This document shows positions 7,882-13,670 of a stretch of DNA of 13,670 nucleotides, one piece after another. The notes below the pieces were generated by a model. That model searched no databases, had not been told where the DNA came from, and saw only the letters and a list, made by a program, of their open reading frames with translations. This DNA comes from Bacillota bacterium. GTDB lineage: Bacteria; Bacillota; Clostridia; Christensenellales; SZUA-584. A program made the position numbers and the translations under genes. Positions within the stretch are counted from its first letter, which is position 1, and each line of letters starts with the position of its first letter. The stretch is from contig JAEWQS010000142.1 in the NCBI GenBank assembly GCA_023399095.1, forward strand, positions 1-13,670. The letters run 5' to 3'.

Positions 7882-7886
7882 GTGCC
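7858..7886 (-). terminator. Possible weak terminator of lepA-hemW, overlapping the hrcA promoter
   Basis: On the minus strand GGCACTT (7886-7880) can pair with AAGTGCT (7864-7858) with one G-U pair, closing a 15-base loop. The sequence TATTTTTATA follows at once, with its first T belonging to the stem. A short stem plus a U-rich tract resembles an intrinsic terminator at the end of hemW. The stem is weak and the loop long, so read-through into hrcA is likely. The same bases also contain the promoter boxes, so the structure may be coincidental. Confidence 0.35.
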
Positions 7887-7897
7887 CGATTTCATGT

Positions 7898-9028
7898 TCA
7901 TAGTTTTTTTATAAATTCGCCAATCAGAGTGTTTTGTAGATCAAACCCCTTTAACGTTGGATAAATTCCTTTCTTATCCGCTAAAATGAGTCCGGCGTTT
8001 TTCGCAAATTCAATGGCATCTGCAAAATCGTTTATAAGATCGTCGCTAAAGCGGCGACGGTAATCTTCAAATTCGATACCATCTATGAGTCTCAGCCGCA
8101 GCATAAAGTATTCGATTATCTGATCGTTTTGGGTCAGCCAATCATCCTCGCATATTGGGCACTTGCGCTCATTTATACATCGAAAATAATCATCGAACGC
8201 AGTTACGTTTCCAAAGCGGTGCCCACCACCCTCTTTCAAGTATGAGTGTGCCGCCACGCCTAGCCCCAGATACTCTTCACCCGTCCAATATTTTAAATTG
8301 TGACGGCATTCAAAGCCGGATTTGGCAAAGTTGGAGGTCTCATAATGCGTATATCCCTCATCGTTGAGCACATTTGCCGCAAGATGATACATTTCTCTAT
8401 CAGTGTCTTCGTCCACTCCCTCGTAGCGTTTATAGAGCGGTGTGCCCTTCTCCAGCTTGAGTGCGTATGCTGAAATATGCGTTGGCGAAAGCAACATAAG
8501 CTGACTTAATGTCTCAGCAAAGCTCTTCAATGTCTGCATGGGCAAACCAAACATGATGTCAACGTTGATATTAGTAAAGCAATGCGAAGCCGCATCATAT
8601 GCGCGCAGAAACGTTTCCCAAGAGTGACCGCGTCCAATGTCGTGAAGAATGGTGTTGTCGTACGTTTGCAAACCGATGCTCAACCGATTGACACCCAGTT
8701 CGGAATAAGCCGAAAGCTTCTCTTTGTTCAGCGTCTCTGGATTTGCTTCCATCGTAATCTCCGCGTTCTCCCATGTGCTTATGGATTGCAGAGATGCGAT
8801 AAGCTTTTCCATTTGTTTGGGAGTTAGCAGCGATGGCGTCCCGCCGCCGATAAATACAGAATCAATCTTATGGCGTTGAAGCAGCTCTTCATAGAGCCGC
8901 GCCTCACCGATCAGCGCATCGATATAGCGGTCTATATCGTCACATCTTCTCGGATAGGAGACAAAATTGCAGTAGGCACATTTGCGCAGACAAAACGGAA
9001 TGTGAATATAAAGACCAAGCGCTTCCAT
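7898..9028 (-). CDS. hemW: Radical SAM heme chaperone HemW
   Basis: The 376-residue HemN-like protein is missing the HemN-specific fourth cysteine. The radical SAM motif is C13-x3-C17-x2-C20-x-F22, and the CxF ending is diagnostic of HemW rather than coproporphyrinogen dehydrogenase HemN. GGGTPS (61-66), EANPET (94-99) and GVNRLSIGLQ (112-121) are standard SAM-binding positions. The C-terminal HemW domain ends in the window at EFIKKL. HemW binds heme and delivers it to target proteins in E. coli and Lactococcus; it does not make heme. The ATG shares one base with the lepA stop (TGATG) and has no strong Shine-Dalgarno, so translation is probably coupled to lepA. The order lepA-hemW-hrcA is common in Firmicutes. 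Confidence 0.94.
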   Translation of the reverse strand: MEALGLYIHIPFCLRKCAYCNFVSYPRRCDDIDRYIDALIGEARLYEELLQRHKIDSVFIGGGTPSLLTPKQMEKLIASLQSISTWENAEITMEANPETLNKEKLSAYSELGVNRLSIGLQTYDNTILHDIGRGHSWETFLRAYDAASHCFTNINVDIMFGLPMQTLKSFAETLSQLMLLSPTHISAYALKLEKGTPLYKRYEGVDEDTDREMYHLAANVLNDEGYTHYETSNFAKSGFECRHNLKYWTGEEYLGLGVAAHSYLKEGGGHRFGNVTAFDDYFRCINERKCPICEDDWLTQNDQIIEYFMLRLRLIDGIEFEDYRRRFSDDLINDFADAIEFAKNAGLILADKKGIYPTLKGFDLQNTLIGEFIKKL

Positions 9029-10827
9029 CAGTCCATTTTCAGCACGGACATGAACGCTTCGGATGGCACTTCCACGCTGCCCACCTGCCGCATACGCTTT
9101 TTGCCCTCTTTCTGCTTTTCCAGCAGCTTCTTCTTTCGTGTAATATCACCGCCGTAGCATTTGGCCAGCACGTCCTTGCGCATCGCTTTCACCGTTTCGC
9201 GGGCGATAATCTTGCCGCCTATGGCAGCCTGAATAGGAATCTCAAACATCTGACGTGGAATGGCATCTTTCAATTTTTCTGCAATAATGCGTCCCCGGGC
9301 ATAGGCCTTGTCTCGGTGGACGATAATGGACAGCGCGTCGCACGGATCACCGTTGAGCAGCATATCCAGACGCACAAGATCGCTCTTCTTATAGCCTTTG
9401 AGCTCATAGTCGAGCGAAGCATAGCCGCGTGTACGCGACTTTAGTATATCGAAAAAGTCGTATATGATCTCATTAAGCGGCAGTTCGTAATGAATCAGTA
9501 CGCGCGTCTCCTCAAGGTATTCCATGTTCTTAAACACACCGCGCTTTTCCTGGCAGATATCCATCACCGCGCCCACATATTCATCGGGTGTCATAATTGT
9601 GGCCTCGGCAATCGGTTCTTCCATATAATCGATAGACGTCGGCGGCGGCAGATTTGTCGGATTTTCCACAACAAGCAGCTCGCCCTTCACTGTCATCACA
9701 TGATAGCTAACACTGGGCGCTGTAGTCACAAGATTCAGGTCAAACTCACGCTCCAACCGCTCCTGAATGATCTCCATGTGCAAAAGCCCCAAGAAACCAC
9801 AGCGAAAGCCAAAGCCCAGCGCCACAGATGTTTCGGGCTCGTATATCAACGATGCGTCGTTAAGCGCGAGCTTTGCCAGCGCGTCTTTTAAATCCTCATA
9901 GTCCGCGCCGTCTGCCGGGTATATGCCGCAGAACACCATGGGAGTCACTTCCTTGTAACCGGGAAGCGGCTCAGCCGCGCCGTCCTTCGCATTCGTGATG
10001 GTATCACCCACACGCGTATCTGACACATTTTTTACGCTGGCTGCAATATAGCCCACCTCGCCTGCCGATAGTGATGCTGTTTTGAGCGGAGTCGGCAGGA
10101 AAACGCCGGTCTCTGTCACCTCGAAACGCTTATCCGCGGCCATGAAAAGGATTCTGTCGCCCTCATTCACCCTGCCCTGCTTCACGCGCACATAGCTGAT
10201 GGCGCCTTTATAGTTGTCGTAATACGAATCAAATATCAGCGCCTGCAGCGGCGCATCCGCATCACCCGTCGGCGCAGGCAGATACTGAATTATGGCTTTA
10301 AGCACGTCGTCGATGCCGACGCCTTCCTTGGCGCTGATGCGCGGCGCATACGACGTGTCCAGACCCAGCACATCTTCAATTTCCTTGCAGACCTCGTCCA
10401 CCCGCGCGGACGGAAGATCGATTTTATTGATGACAGGCAGAATTTCCAGCCCGTTGTCCATGGCGAGGTAAACGTTTGCAAGCGTTTGAGCTTCTATGCC
10501 TTGGCTGGCATCCACCACGAGTATCGCGCCTTCACATGCCGCCATGCTGCGCGAGACCTCATATGTGAAATCCACATGTCCGGGCGTATCAATCAGATTG
10601 AGCGTAAATTCCACACCGTCCAGCGTATAGAACATGCGGACAGCCTGTGACTTGATGGTGATACCGCGTTCCTGTTCGATCTCCATTGTATCAAGAATCT
10701 GCGCGTGCATATCGCGCTTAGATATCGTATTAGTGACTTCAATGAGCCTGTCGGCCAGCGTCGATTTGCCGTGGTCGATATGCGCAATGATGCAGAAGTT
10801 TCTGAATTTGTCCATGCCAGATGCCAT
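9028..10827 (-). CDS. lepA: Elongation factor 4 (LepA) GTPase
   Basis: LepA/EF4 of 599 residues from the chosen start. The G domain has P-loop AHIDHGKS (15-22), DTPGH (80-84), NKID (134-137) and SAK (165-167). Domains II, III and V resemble those of EF-G. The LepA-specific C-terminal domain ends with GGDITRKKKLLEKQKEGKKR and the terminal VPSEAFMSVLKMD. EF4 is a ribosome-bound translational GTPase linked to back-translocation and to initiation or 30S biogenesis. Three in-frame ATGs are possible: 10836 is only two bases from GGAGG (10839-10843), 10815 is 23 bases away, and 10827 is 11 bases away (nine from the extended GGAGGAA). I chose 10827, which gives MASGMDKFRNFCIIAHIDHG. The choice among these starts is uncertain by a few residues; the identity is not. 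Confidence 0.96.
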   Translation of the reverse strand: MASGMDKFRNFCIIAHIDHGKSTLADRLIEVTNTISKRDMHAQILDTMEIEQERGITIKSQAVRMFYTLDGVEFTLNLIDTPGHVDFTYEVSRSMAACEGAILVVDASQGIEAQTLANVYLAMDNGLEILPVINKIDLPSARVDEVCKEIEDVLGLDTSYAPRISAKEGVGIDDVLKAIIQYLPAPTGDADAPLQALIFDSYYDNYKGAISYVRVKQGRVNEGDRILFMAADKRFEVTETGVFLPTPLKTASLSAGEVGYIAASVKNVSDTRVGDTITNAKDGAAEPLPGYKEVTPMVFCGIYPADGADYEDLKDALAKLALNDASLIYEPETSVALGFGFRCGFLGLLHMEIIQERLEREFDLNLVTTAPSVSYHVMTVKGELLVVENPTNLPPPTSIDYMEEPIAEATIMTPDEYVGAVMDICQEKRGVFKNMEYLEETRVLIHYELPLNEIIYDFFDILKSRTRGYASLDYELKGYKKSDLVRLDMLLNGDPCDALSIIVHRDKAYARGRIIAEKLKDAIPRQMFEIPIQAAIGGKIIARETVKAMRKDVLAKCYGGDITRKKKLLEKQKEGKKRMRQVGSVEVPSEAFMSVLKMD

Positions 10828-10862
10828 ATAAAGCATTTCCTCCGTTTTAATCTCGCAACTAT

Positions 10863-10889
10863 ATTATATAAAAGCGCTAAGAATTGCAA
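10863..10889 (-). promoter_or_regulatory. Possible lepA promoter
   Basis: A perfect TATAAT -10 (10868-10863, minus strand) lies about 36 bases before the lepA start. TTGCAA (10889-10884) is a 4-of-6 match to a -35, but the spacer is only 15 bases. With the alternative -10 TAATAT the spacer is 17. The -10 is convincing; the -35 is a best guess. Confidence 0.5.
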
Positions 10890-10898
10890 TCCACAATA

Positions 10899-10927
10899 TT
10901 GGCTAATGAATAATGACATGCTAAGAT
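10899..10927 (+). promoter_or_regulatory. Possible promoter of the LUD-domain gene
   Basis: TTGGCT (10899-10904), a 17-base spacer, and TAAGAT (10922-10927; 4 of 6). It points away from lepA and toward the gene at 10952. The region is A/T-rich, so other pairs of boxes are possible (for example GATAAT at 10925-10930). Confidence 0.4.
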
Positions 10928-10940
10928 AATATCAATATAT

Positions 10941-10946
10941 AGGAGG
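10941..10946 (+). promoter_or_regulatory. Shine-Dalgarno of the LUD-domain gene
   Basis: A perfect AGGAGG five bases before the ATG at 10952. It fixes the start of this gene. Confidence 0.85.
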
Positions 10947-10951
10947 TCACT

Positions 10952-11566
10952 ATGAGCGAAATAGAAAAAACAATTGAAGCGTTGAACCTAAAAGGCTTCA
11001 AAGCCGTATACGCAAAAGACGCTGATGAAGCGGTTTCATATGTGCTTTCGACGGTCGGCAAAAACGATACCGTGGGCATGGGCGGCAGCATGACACTCTT
11101 TGAAACAGGTATTGTGGACGCACTGGTAAATCGCGGCAATACCACCTATTCAGGAGAGCTGGCCAAACGTTTTGGTCAAAACAACAGCGAAGTCAGGCAA
11201 AAAGCCATGACGGCGGATGTTTATCTGACATCGACTAACGCATTGACGCTCGATGGCGATCTGATCAATATTGACGGAGCTGGCAACCGTGTGGCGGCCA
11301 TGATATACGGCCCGCAGAAGGTGATTTTCGTAACCGGAAAAAACAAACTGACAGCAAATCCTCATACAGCGGTAGCGCGTATTAAAAAAGTGGCTTGCCC
11401 GCAAAACGCACGGCGTCTTGGCGTCTCCACGCCATGTGCCACAGAAAACCGCTGCACTGATTGCGACAGCGATCAGCGCATGTGCAATGTCACCATGCGT
11501 CTTCAGCGCCCGACACGAGGCAAGGAGATGCATGTGGTGATCATAGACGGCGATTTTGGGTATTGA
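10952..11566 (+). CDS. Stand-alone LUD-domain (DUF162/LutC-like) protein
   Basis: A 204-residue single-domain protein of the LUD (lactate utilisation, DUF162) family, and the only plus-strand gene in the window. Typical features are VGMGGSMTLFETG (41-53), a helical region with SGELAKRF, ADVYLTSTNALTLDGDLINIDGAGNRVAAMIYGP (88-121), and VIFVTGKNKL (124-133). The C-terminal part has five cysteines (C149, C162, C168, C171, C178) in PCATENRCTDCDSDQRMCN, suggesting metal or iron-sulphur binding. LutC in LutABC takes part in L-lactate oxidation. Here no LutA, LutB or lactate permease gene is adjacent, so a lactate role should not be assumed. No signal peptide or membrane segment is seen, so it is probably cytoplasmic. 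It diverges from lepA and converges on ribF, suggesting its own transcript. Family assignment is firm; the function is unknown. Confidence 0.9.
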   Translation: MSEIEKTIEALNLKGFKAVYAKDADEAVSYVLSTVGKNDTVGMGGSMTLFETGIVDALVNRGNTTYSGELAKRFGQNNSEVRQKAMTADVYLTSTNALTLDGDLINIDGAGNRVAAMIYGPQKVIFVTGKNKLTANPHTAVARIKKVACPQNARRLGVSTPCATENRCTDCDSDQRMCNVTMRLQRPTRGKEMHVVIIDGDFGY

Positions 11567-11588
11567 GTGATTCTTCGTTGAAAATAGA

Positions 11589-11614
11589 AAGAGAGGCTCA
11601 ATATGACTTCTCTT
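11589..11614. terminator. Weak convergent hairpin between the LUD gene and ribF
   Basis: AAGAGAGG (11589-11596) and CTTCTCTT (11607-11614) form an 8-bp stem with one G-T mismatch (G-U in RNA) and a 10-base loop. In the minus direction it is followed by TCTATTTTC, a moderately T-rich tail. It sits in the 46-base gap between two converging genes and overlaps the ribF stop. It could serve as the terminator of nrnA-truB-ribF. In the plus direction the tail is AAATGC, so it would not end the LUD transcript by the classical mechanism. Confidence 0.35.
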
Positions 11615-12512
11615 AAATGCTCTCAATATCACGCTGTATCTGCGCTTTGAGTTCTTCGATGCTGCCAAATTTCTTTTCGCCGCGAATGTGCTTTTCAAAC
11701 CGAATCGTAATGGTTTTCCCGTAAAGATAGTCGGACATTCCGATGATATGCGTCTCGATTGTTTCGCGTACACCGTTTGATACGGTGGGATTCACGCCGA
11801 TGTTGCATACGCCCTTGTACTCGCAGCCTTGCGCATTCACGGAAACGCCGTAGACGCCTCTTAACGGTATGATCTTCTCAGGTGGCGCAATGAGGTTGGC
11901 TGTTGGAAACCCAAGCTTATTTGTGCCAATGCGCCGTCCGCTGCCCACCTTGCCGGTAAGCGTATAGCTGTATCCCAGCAGTTTAGCAGCGCGTTCCACA
12001 TTGCCCGCTTCAATGCATTCACGGATACGCGTGGCACTAACAGGTTCTCCCTCAGATATGACAGGCTCTATCACTTGTACCTCAAAACCATATCGCTCCC
12101 CTGCCTTTTGCAGTGTATCCGCATCGCCTTTTGCGTCGCGGCCGTATGTGTAATTGTATCCTGCAATCAATGCGGCAGGCTTGAAAGTATCATGCAACAT
12201 AGCTGCAAACCTGTCCTTATCGATTCCTGCAAGCTTCTTATCAAAATGTGTAAGGCAAAGAAAATCAATACCCGTTTGTTCAAACGCAGTTATCTTTTCT
12301 TCCAGCGTCATCAGTCTCATCGGGCGGTGCTCACCATAAAAGTAATCGGCAGGAATAGAATCAAACGTAAAAACCGCACTCTGATTGCCCGCTGTTTTAA
12401 TGGCATCAATAAGCGCCATATGTCCGATATGCAGTCCGTCAAATGTTCCCAGAGCAAGCGCCACGTTCTCAAATTGAATTTGTTTTGCCTGCGCAAGATT
12501 GATCACTTTCAT
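11613..12512 (-). CDS. ribF: Bifunctional riboflavin kinase / FAD synthetase RibF
   Basis: The 299-residue prokaryotic-type RibF has two domains. The N-terminal FMN adenylyltransferase domain (about 1-180) has the nucleotidyltransferase motif GTFDGLHIGH (22-31), GYNYTYGRDAKGD (118-130) and VSATRIR (158-164). The C-terminal riboflavin kinase domain (about 181-299) has GTNKLGFPTANL (196-207), NIGVNPTV (237-244) and the presumed catalytic glutamate in ETHI (253-256). It converts riboflavin to FMN and then FAD in the cytoplasm. The ATG follows the TAG stop of truB directly, with only a weak GGTGGAAAG upstream, so re-initiation after truB is likely. No FMN riboswitch is present, in keeping with a housekeeping role. 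Confidence 0.96.
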   Translation of the reverse strand: MKVINLAQAKQIQFENVALALGTFDGLHIGHMALIDAIKTAGNQSAVFTFDSIPADYFYGEHRPMRLMTLEEKITAFEQTGIDFLCLTHFDKKLAGIDKDRFAAMLHDTFKPAALIAGYNYTYGRDAKGDADTLQKAGERYGFEVQVIEPVISEGEPVSATRIRECIEAGNVERAAKLLGYSYTLTGKVGSGRRIGTNKLGFPTANLIAPPEKIIPLRGVYGVSVNAQGCEYKGVCNIGVNPTVSNGVRETIETHIIGMSDYLYGKTITIRFEKHIRGEKKFGSIEELKAQIQRDIESI

Positions 12513-13382
12513 CTATCTTTCCACCAGTAAAGTTGAAATTTTTAGCTGACCGCTGATGCGCTGTCCTATACCCAACAATCGCCCCTGCATGTATATACAC
12601 GCTTTATCGATGTCTTCGCCCGGATCATTCACATTATTGCCGTTGATTAACGCCGGATAATACTGATTATCAGCATGAATACTTGGCAGAATGCTTAAAA
12701 AACCGTCTATAGGCAGCAGCACGTCTTGAATGTGTTCCCGCATTTCTTTAAGCTCATCCGCCGTAATGGCTTCCATGATATTGAGTCCGGCACATTTTGT
12801 GCGAACCAGAAACGACATGTAGGCCGGAAGCCCAAGGCTTTGTCCGATATCCTCGCAAAGCTGCCTGATATACGTACCTTTTCCGCACACAATTCGAAGC
12901 AAATGCGCATCTGCGCGCGTTTGTCTCAAATACTCCGCCTCATGGATTACGATCTCGCGATGCTTGGGATCTACTTCTATGCCGCGCCTTGCGAGTTCGT
13001 ACAGCTTTCTGCCTTCATGTTTCACGGCGCTGTATGCAGGCGTTTGCTGGGTCATAAGACCGGAAAACGCTTCAAGTGCCGTTTTAACATCCTCTTCGTC
13101 GAAAAGGGGCGCATCGGATACATTCGTCACGCTGCCATAGCTATCACCCGTGTCTGTGCTTTTACCAAATGTCACTTCGGCAATGTATTCCTTGCTTCCT
13201 CCCATCATATAGGAAGAGATACGCGTGGCCTTGCCAACGCAAATCGGAAGCACGCCGCAAGCGCCCGGATCCAGCGTACCTGCATGCCCCGTCTTTTTTA
13301 CACCAAGAAGTCCTCTTAAAAAAACAACCGCACCGTTTGATGACATACCGGGCGGCTTTAAGAAGTTGATTACACCATTCAT
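12513..13382 (-). CDS. truB: tRNA pseudouridine(55) synthase TruB
   Basis: TruB of 289 residues. The N-terminus NGVINFLKPPGMSSNGAV is typical of the family. Motif II, GHAGTLDPGACGVLP, carries the catalytic aspartate D38. KEYIAEVTFGKSTDTGD (about 84-100) and the LRIVCGKGTYIRQLCEDIG stretch are further conserved blocks. A C-terminal PUA-like region follows. TruB makes the universal pseudouridine at position 55 in the tRNA T-loop. The ATG directly follows the nrnA TAG stop; AAGGA within the end of nrnA is about nine bases upstream. The order nrnA-truB-ribF is standard downstream of infB-rbfA in Firmicutes. Confidence 0.96.
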   Translation of the reverse strand: MNGVINFLKPPGMSSNGAVVFLRGLLGVKKTGHAGTLDPGACGVLPICVGKATRISSYMMGGSKEYIAEVTFGKSTDTGDSYGSVTNVSDAPLFDEEDVKTALEAFSGLMTQQTPAYSAVKHEGRKLYELARRGIEVDPKHREIVIHEAEYLRQTRADAHLLRIVCGKGTYIRQLCEDIGQSLGLPAYMSFLVRTKCAGLNIMEAITADELKEMREHIQDVLLPIDGFLSILPSIHADNQYYPALINGNNVNDPGEDIDKACIYMQGRLLGIGQRISGQLKISTLLVER

Positions 13383-13670
13383 CTATAACAGTCCTTTGAG
13401 CTTTTCCAGTATGGATTTTTTCACATCATCAAGCTTGCCGCTTGCCTGGCATCCCGAAGCGCCGGCATGGCCGCCGCCGCCATAAAGCGCGGCTACCGCG
13501 CCCACATCAATGCCGCCTTTGCTGCGAAAACTGATCTTAACGCCATGCGGCAACTCTCTGAAAAACACTGCTGCCTGCGTTTCCTCAATTTCACGTGCGA
13601 AATCGACAACGCTTTCGCAGTCTGAACTATGCGCGCCAAACTCCTTCAAATCGCTTTCTAAAAGCGTGAC
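13383..13670 (-). CDS. nrnA: DHH-family phosphoesterase NrnA, C-terminal end only
   Basis: The last 95 residues of a DHH/DHHA1 protein are visible; the frame stays open to the window edge, so the gene begins outside. The fragment contains the DHHA1 substrate-binding motif GGGGHAGASG (residues 64-73 of the fragment), preceded by HGVKISFRSKGGIDVGAVA. The N-terminal DHH metal-binding half is not visible. NrnA degrades short oligoribonucleotides and removes the 3' phosphate of pAp. Its place just ahead of truB matches B. subtilis-like and clostridial genomes and supports NrnA over RecJ or GdpP. The TTG at 13649 is an internal leucine codon, not a start. Confidence 0.88.
   Translation of the reverse strand, partial: VTLLESDLKEFGAHSSDCESVVDFAREIEETQAAVFFRELPHGVKISFRSKGGIDVGAVAALYGGGGHAGASGCQASGKLDDVKKSILEKLKGLL

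Noticed and set aside
11150..11773. Long minus-strand open frame opposite the LUD gene (207 codons).
   Set aside because: It is antisense to a well-supported LUD gene and the end of ribF, resembles no family I know, and has no ribosome binding site. It is best explained as a shadow of the real gene's codon use.
12726..13319. Long plus-strand open frame opposite truB (197 codons).
   Set aside because: It lies wholly within truB on the opposite strand, with no recognisable motif and no upstream signals.

Overview
The window looks like ordinary chromosome of a Gram-positive (monoderm) Firmicute, most likely a member of the Clostridia. Three observations support this. The gene order hrcA-grpE-dnaK-dnaJ-prmA-rsmE-mtaB, preceded by lepA-hemW, is the standard Firmicutes heat-shock neighbourhood. 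A perfect CIRCE operator lies ahead of hrcA. DnaK is short (618 residues) and lacks the N-terminal-domain insertion typical of Gram-negative DnaK. Strong AGGAGG-type Shine-Dalgarno sequences are frequent. Coding density is very high, and no gap between genes exceeds about 125 bases. I see no IS element, prophage gene, CRISPR array, tRNA or rRNA.

Layout: all genes but one are on the minus strand, so they are read from high to low coordinates. At the right edge is the end of a translation/RNA-metabolism operon: nrnA (cut by the window edge), truB and ribF (13670 down to 11613), joined with no spacing. A single plus-strand gene (10952-11566) follows, encoding a stand-alone LUD-domain (DUF162) protein with a C-terminal cysteine cluster. 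It converges on ribF and diverges from lepA. Next come lepA-hemW (10827 to 7898), overlapping by one base. A 118-base gap then holds a sigma-A type promoter and the CIRCE operator. It is followed by hrcA-grpE-dnaK-dnaJ-prmA-rsmE-mtaB and a partial HIT-family gene (7779 down to position 1).

How the genes work together: HrcA represses its own operon through CIRCE and is itself maturation-dependent on chaperonin (known for the family). GrpE, DnaK and DnaJ form the Hsp70 chaperone cycle. PrmA, RsmE and MtaB modify ribosomal protein L11, 16S rRNA and tRNA; they follow dnaJ with overlapping stop/start codons, which suggests translational coupling. LepA (EF4) and HemW sit upstream and may partly read through into the heat-shock genes. 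NrnA, TruB and RibF belong to the neighbouring operon, which in related genomes usually begins with nusA/infB outside this window.

I found no clearly undescribed system. The points most worth a second look are the composite hairpin/promoter/CIRCE region ahead of hrcA, the hairpin plus TTG start between dnaK and dnaJ, and the solitary LUD gene, whose family has no settled function when it occurs outside lutABC.
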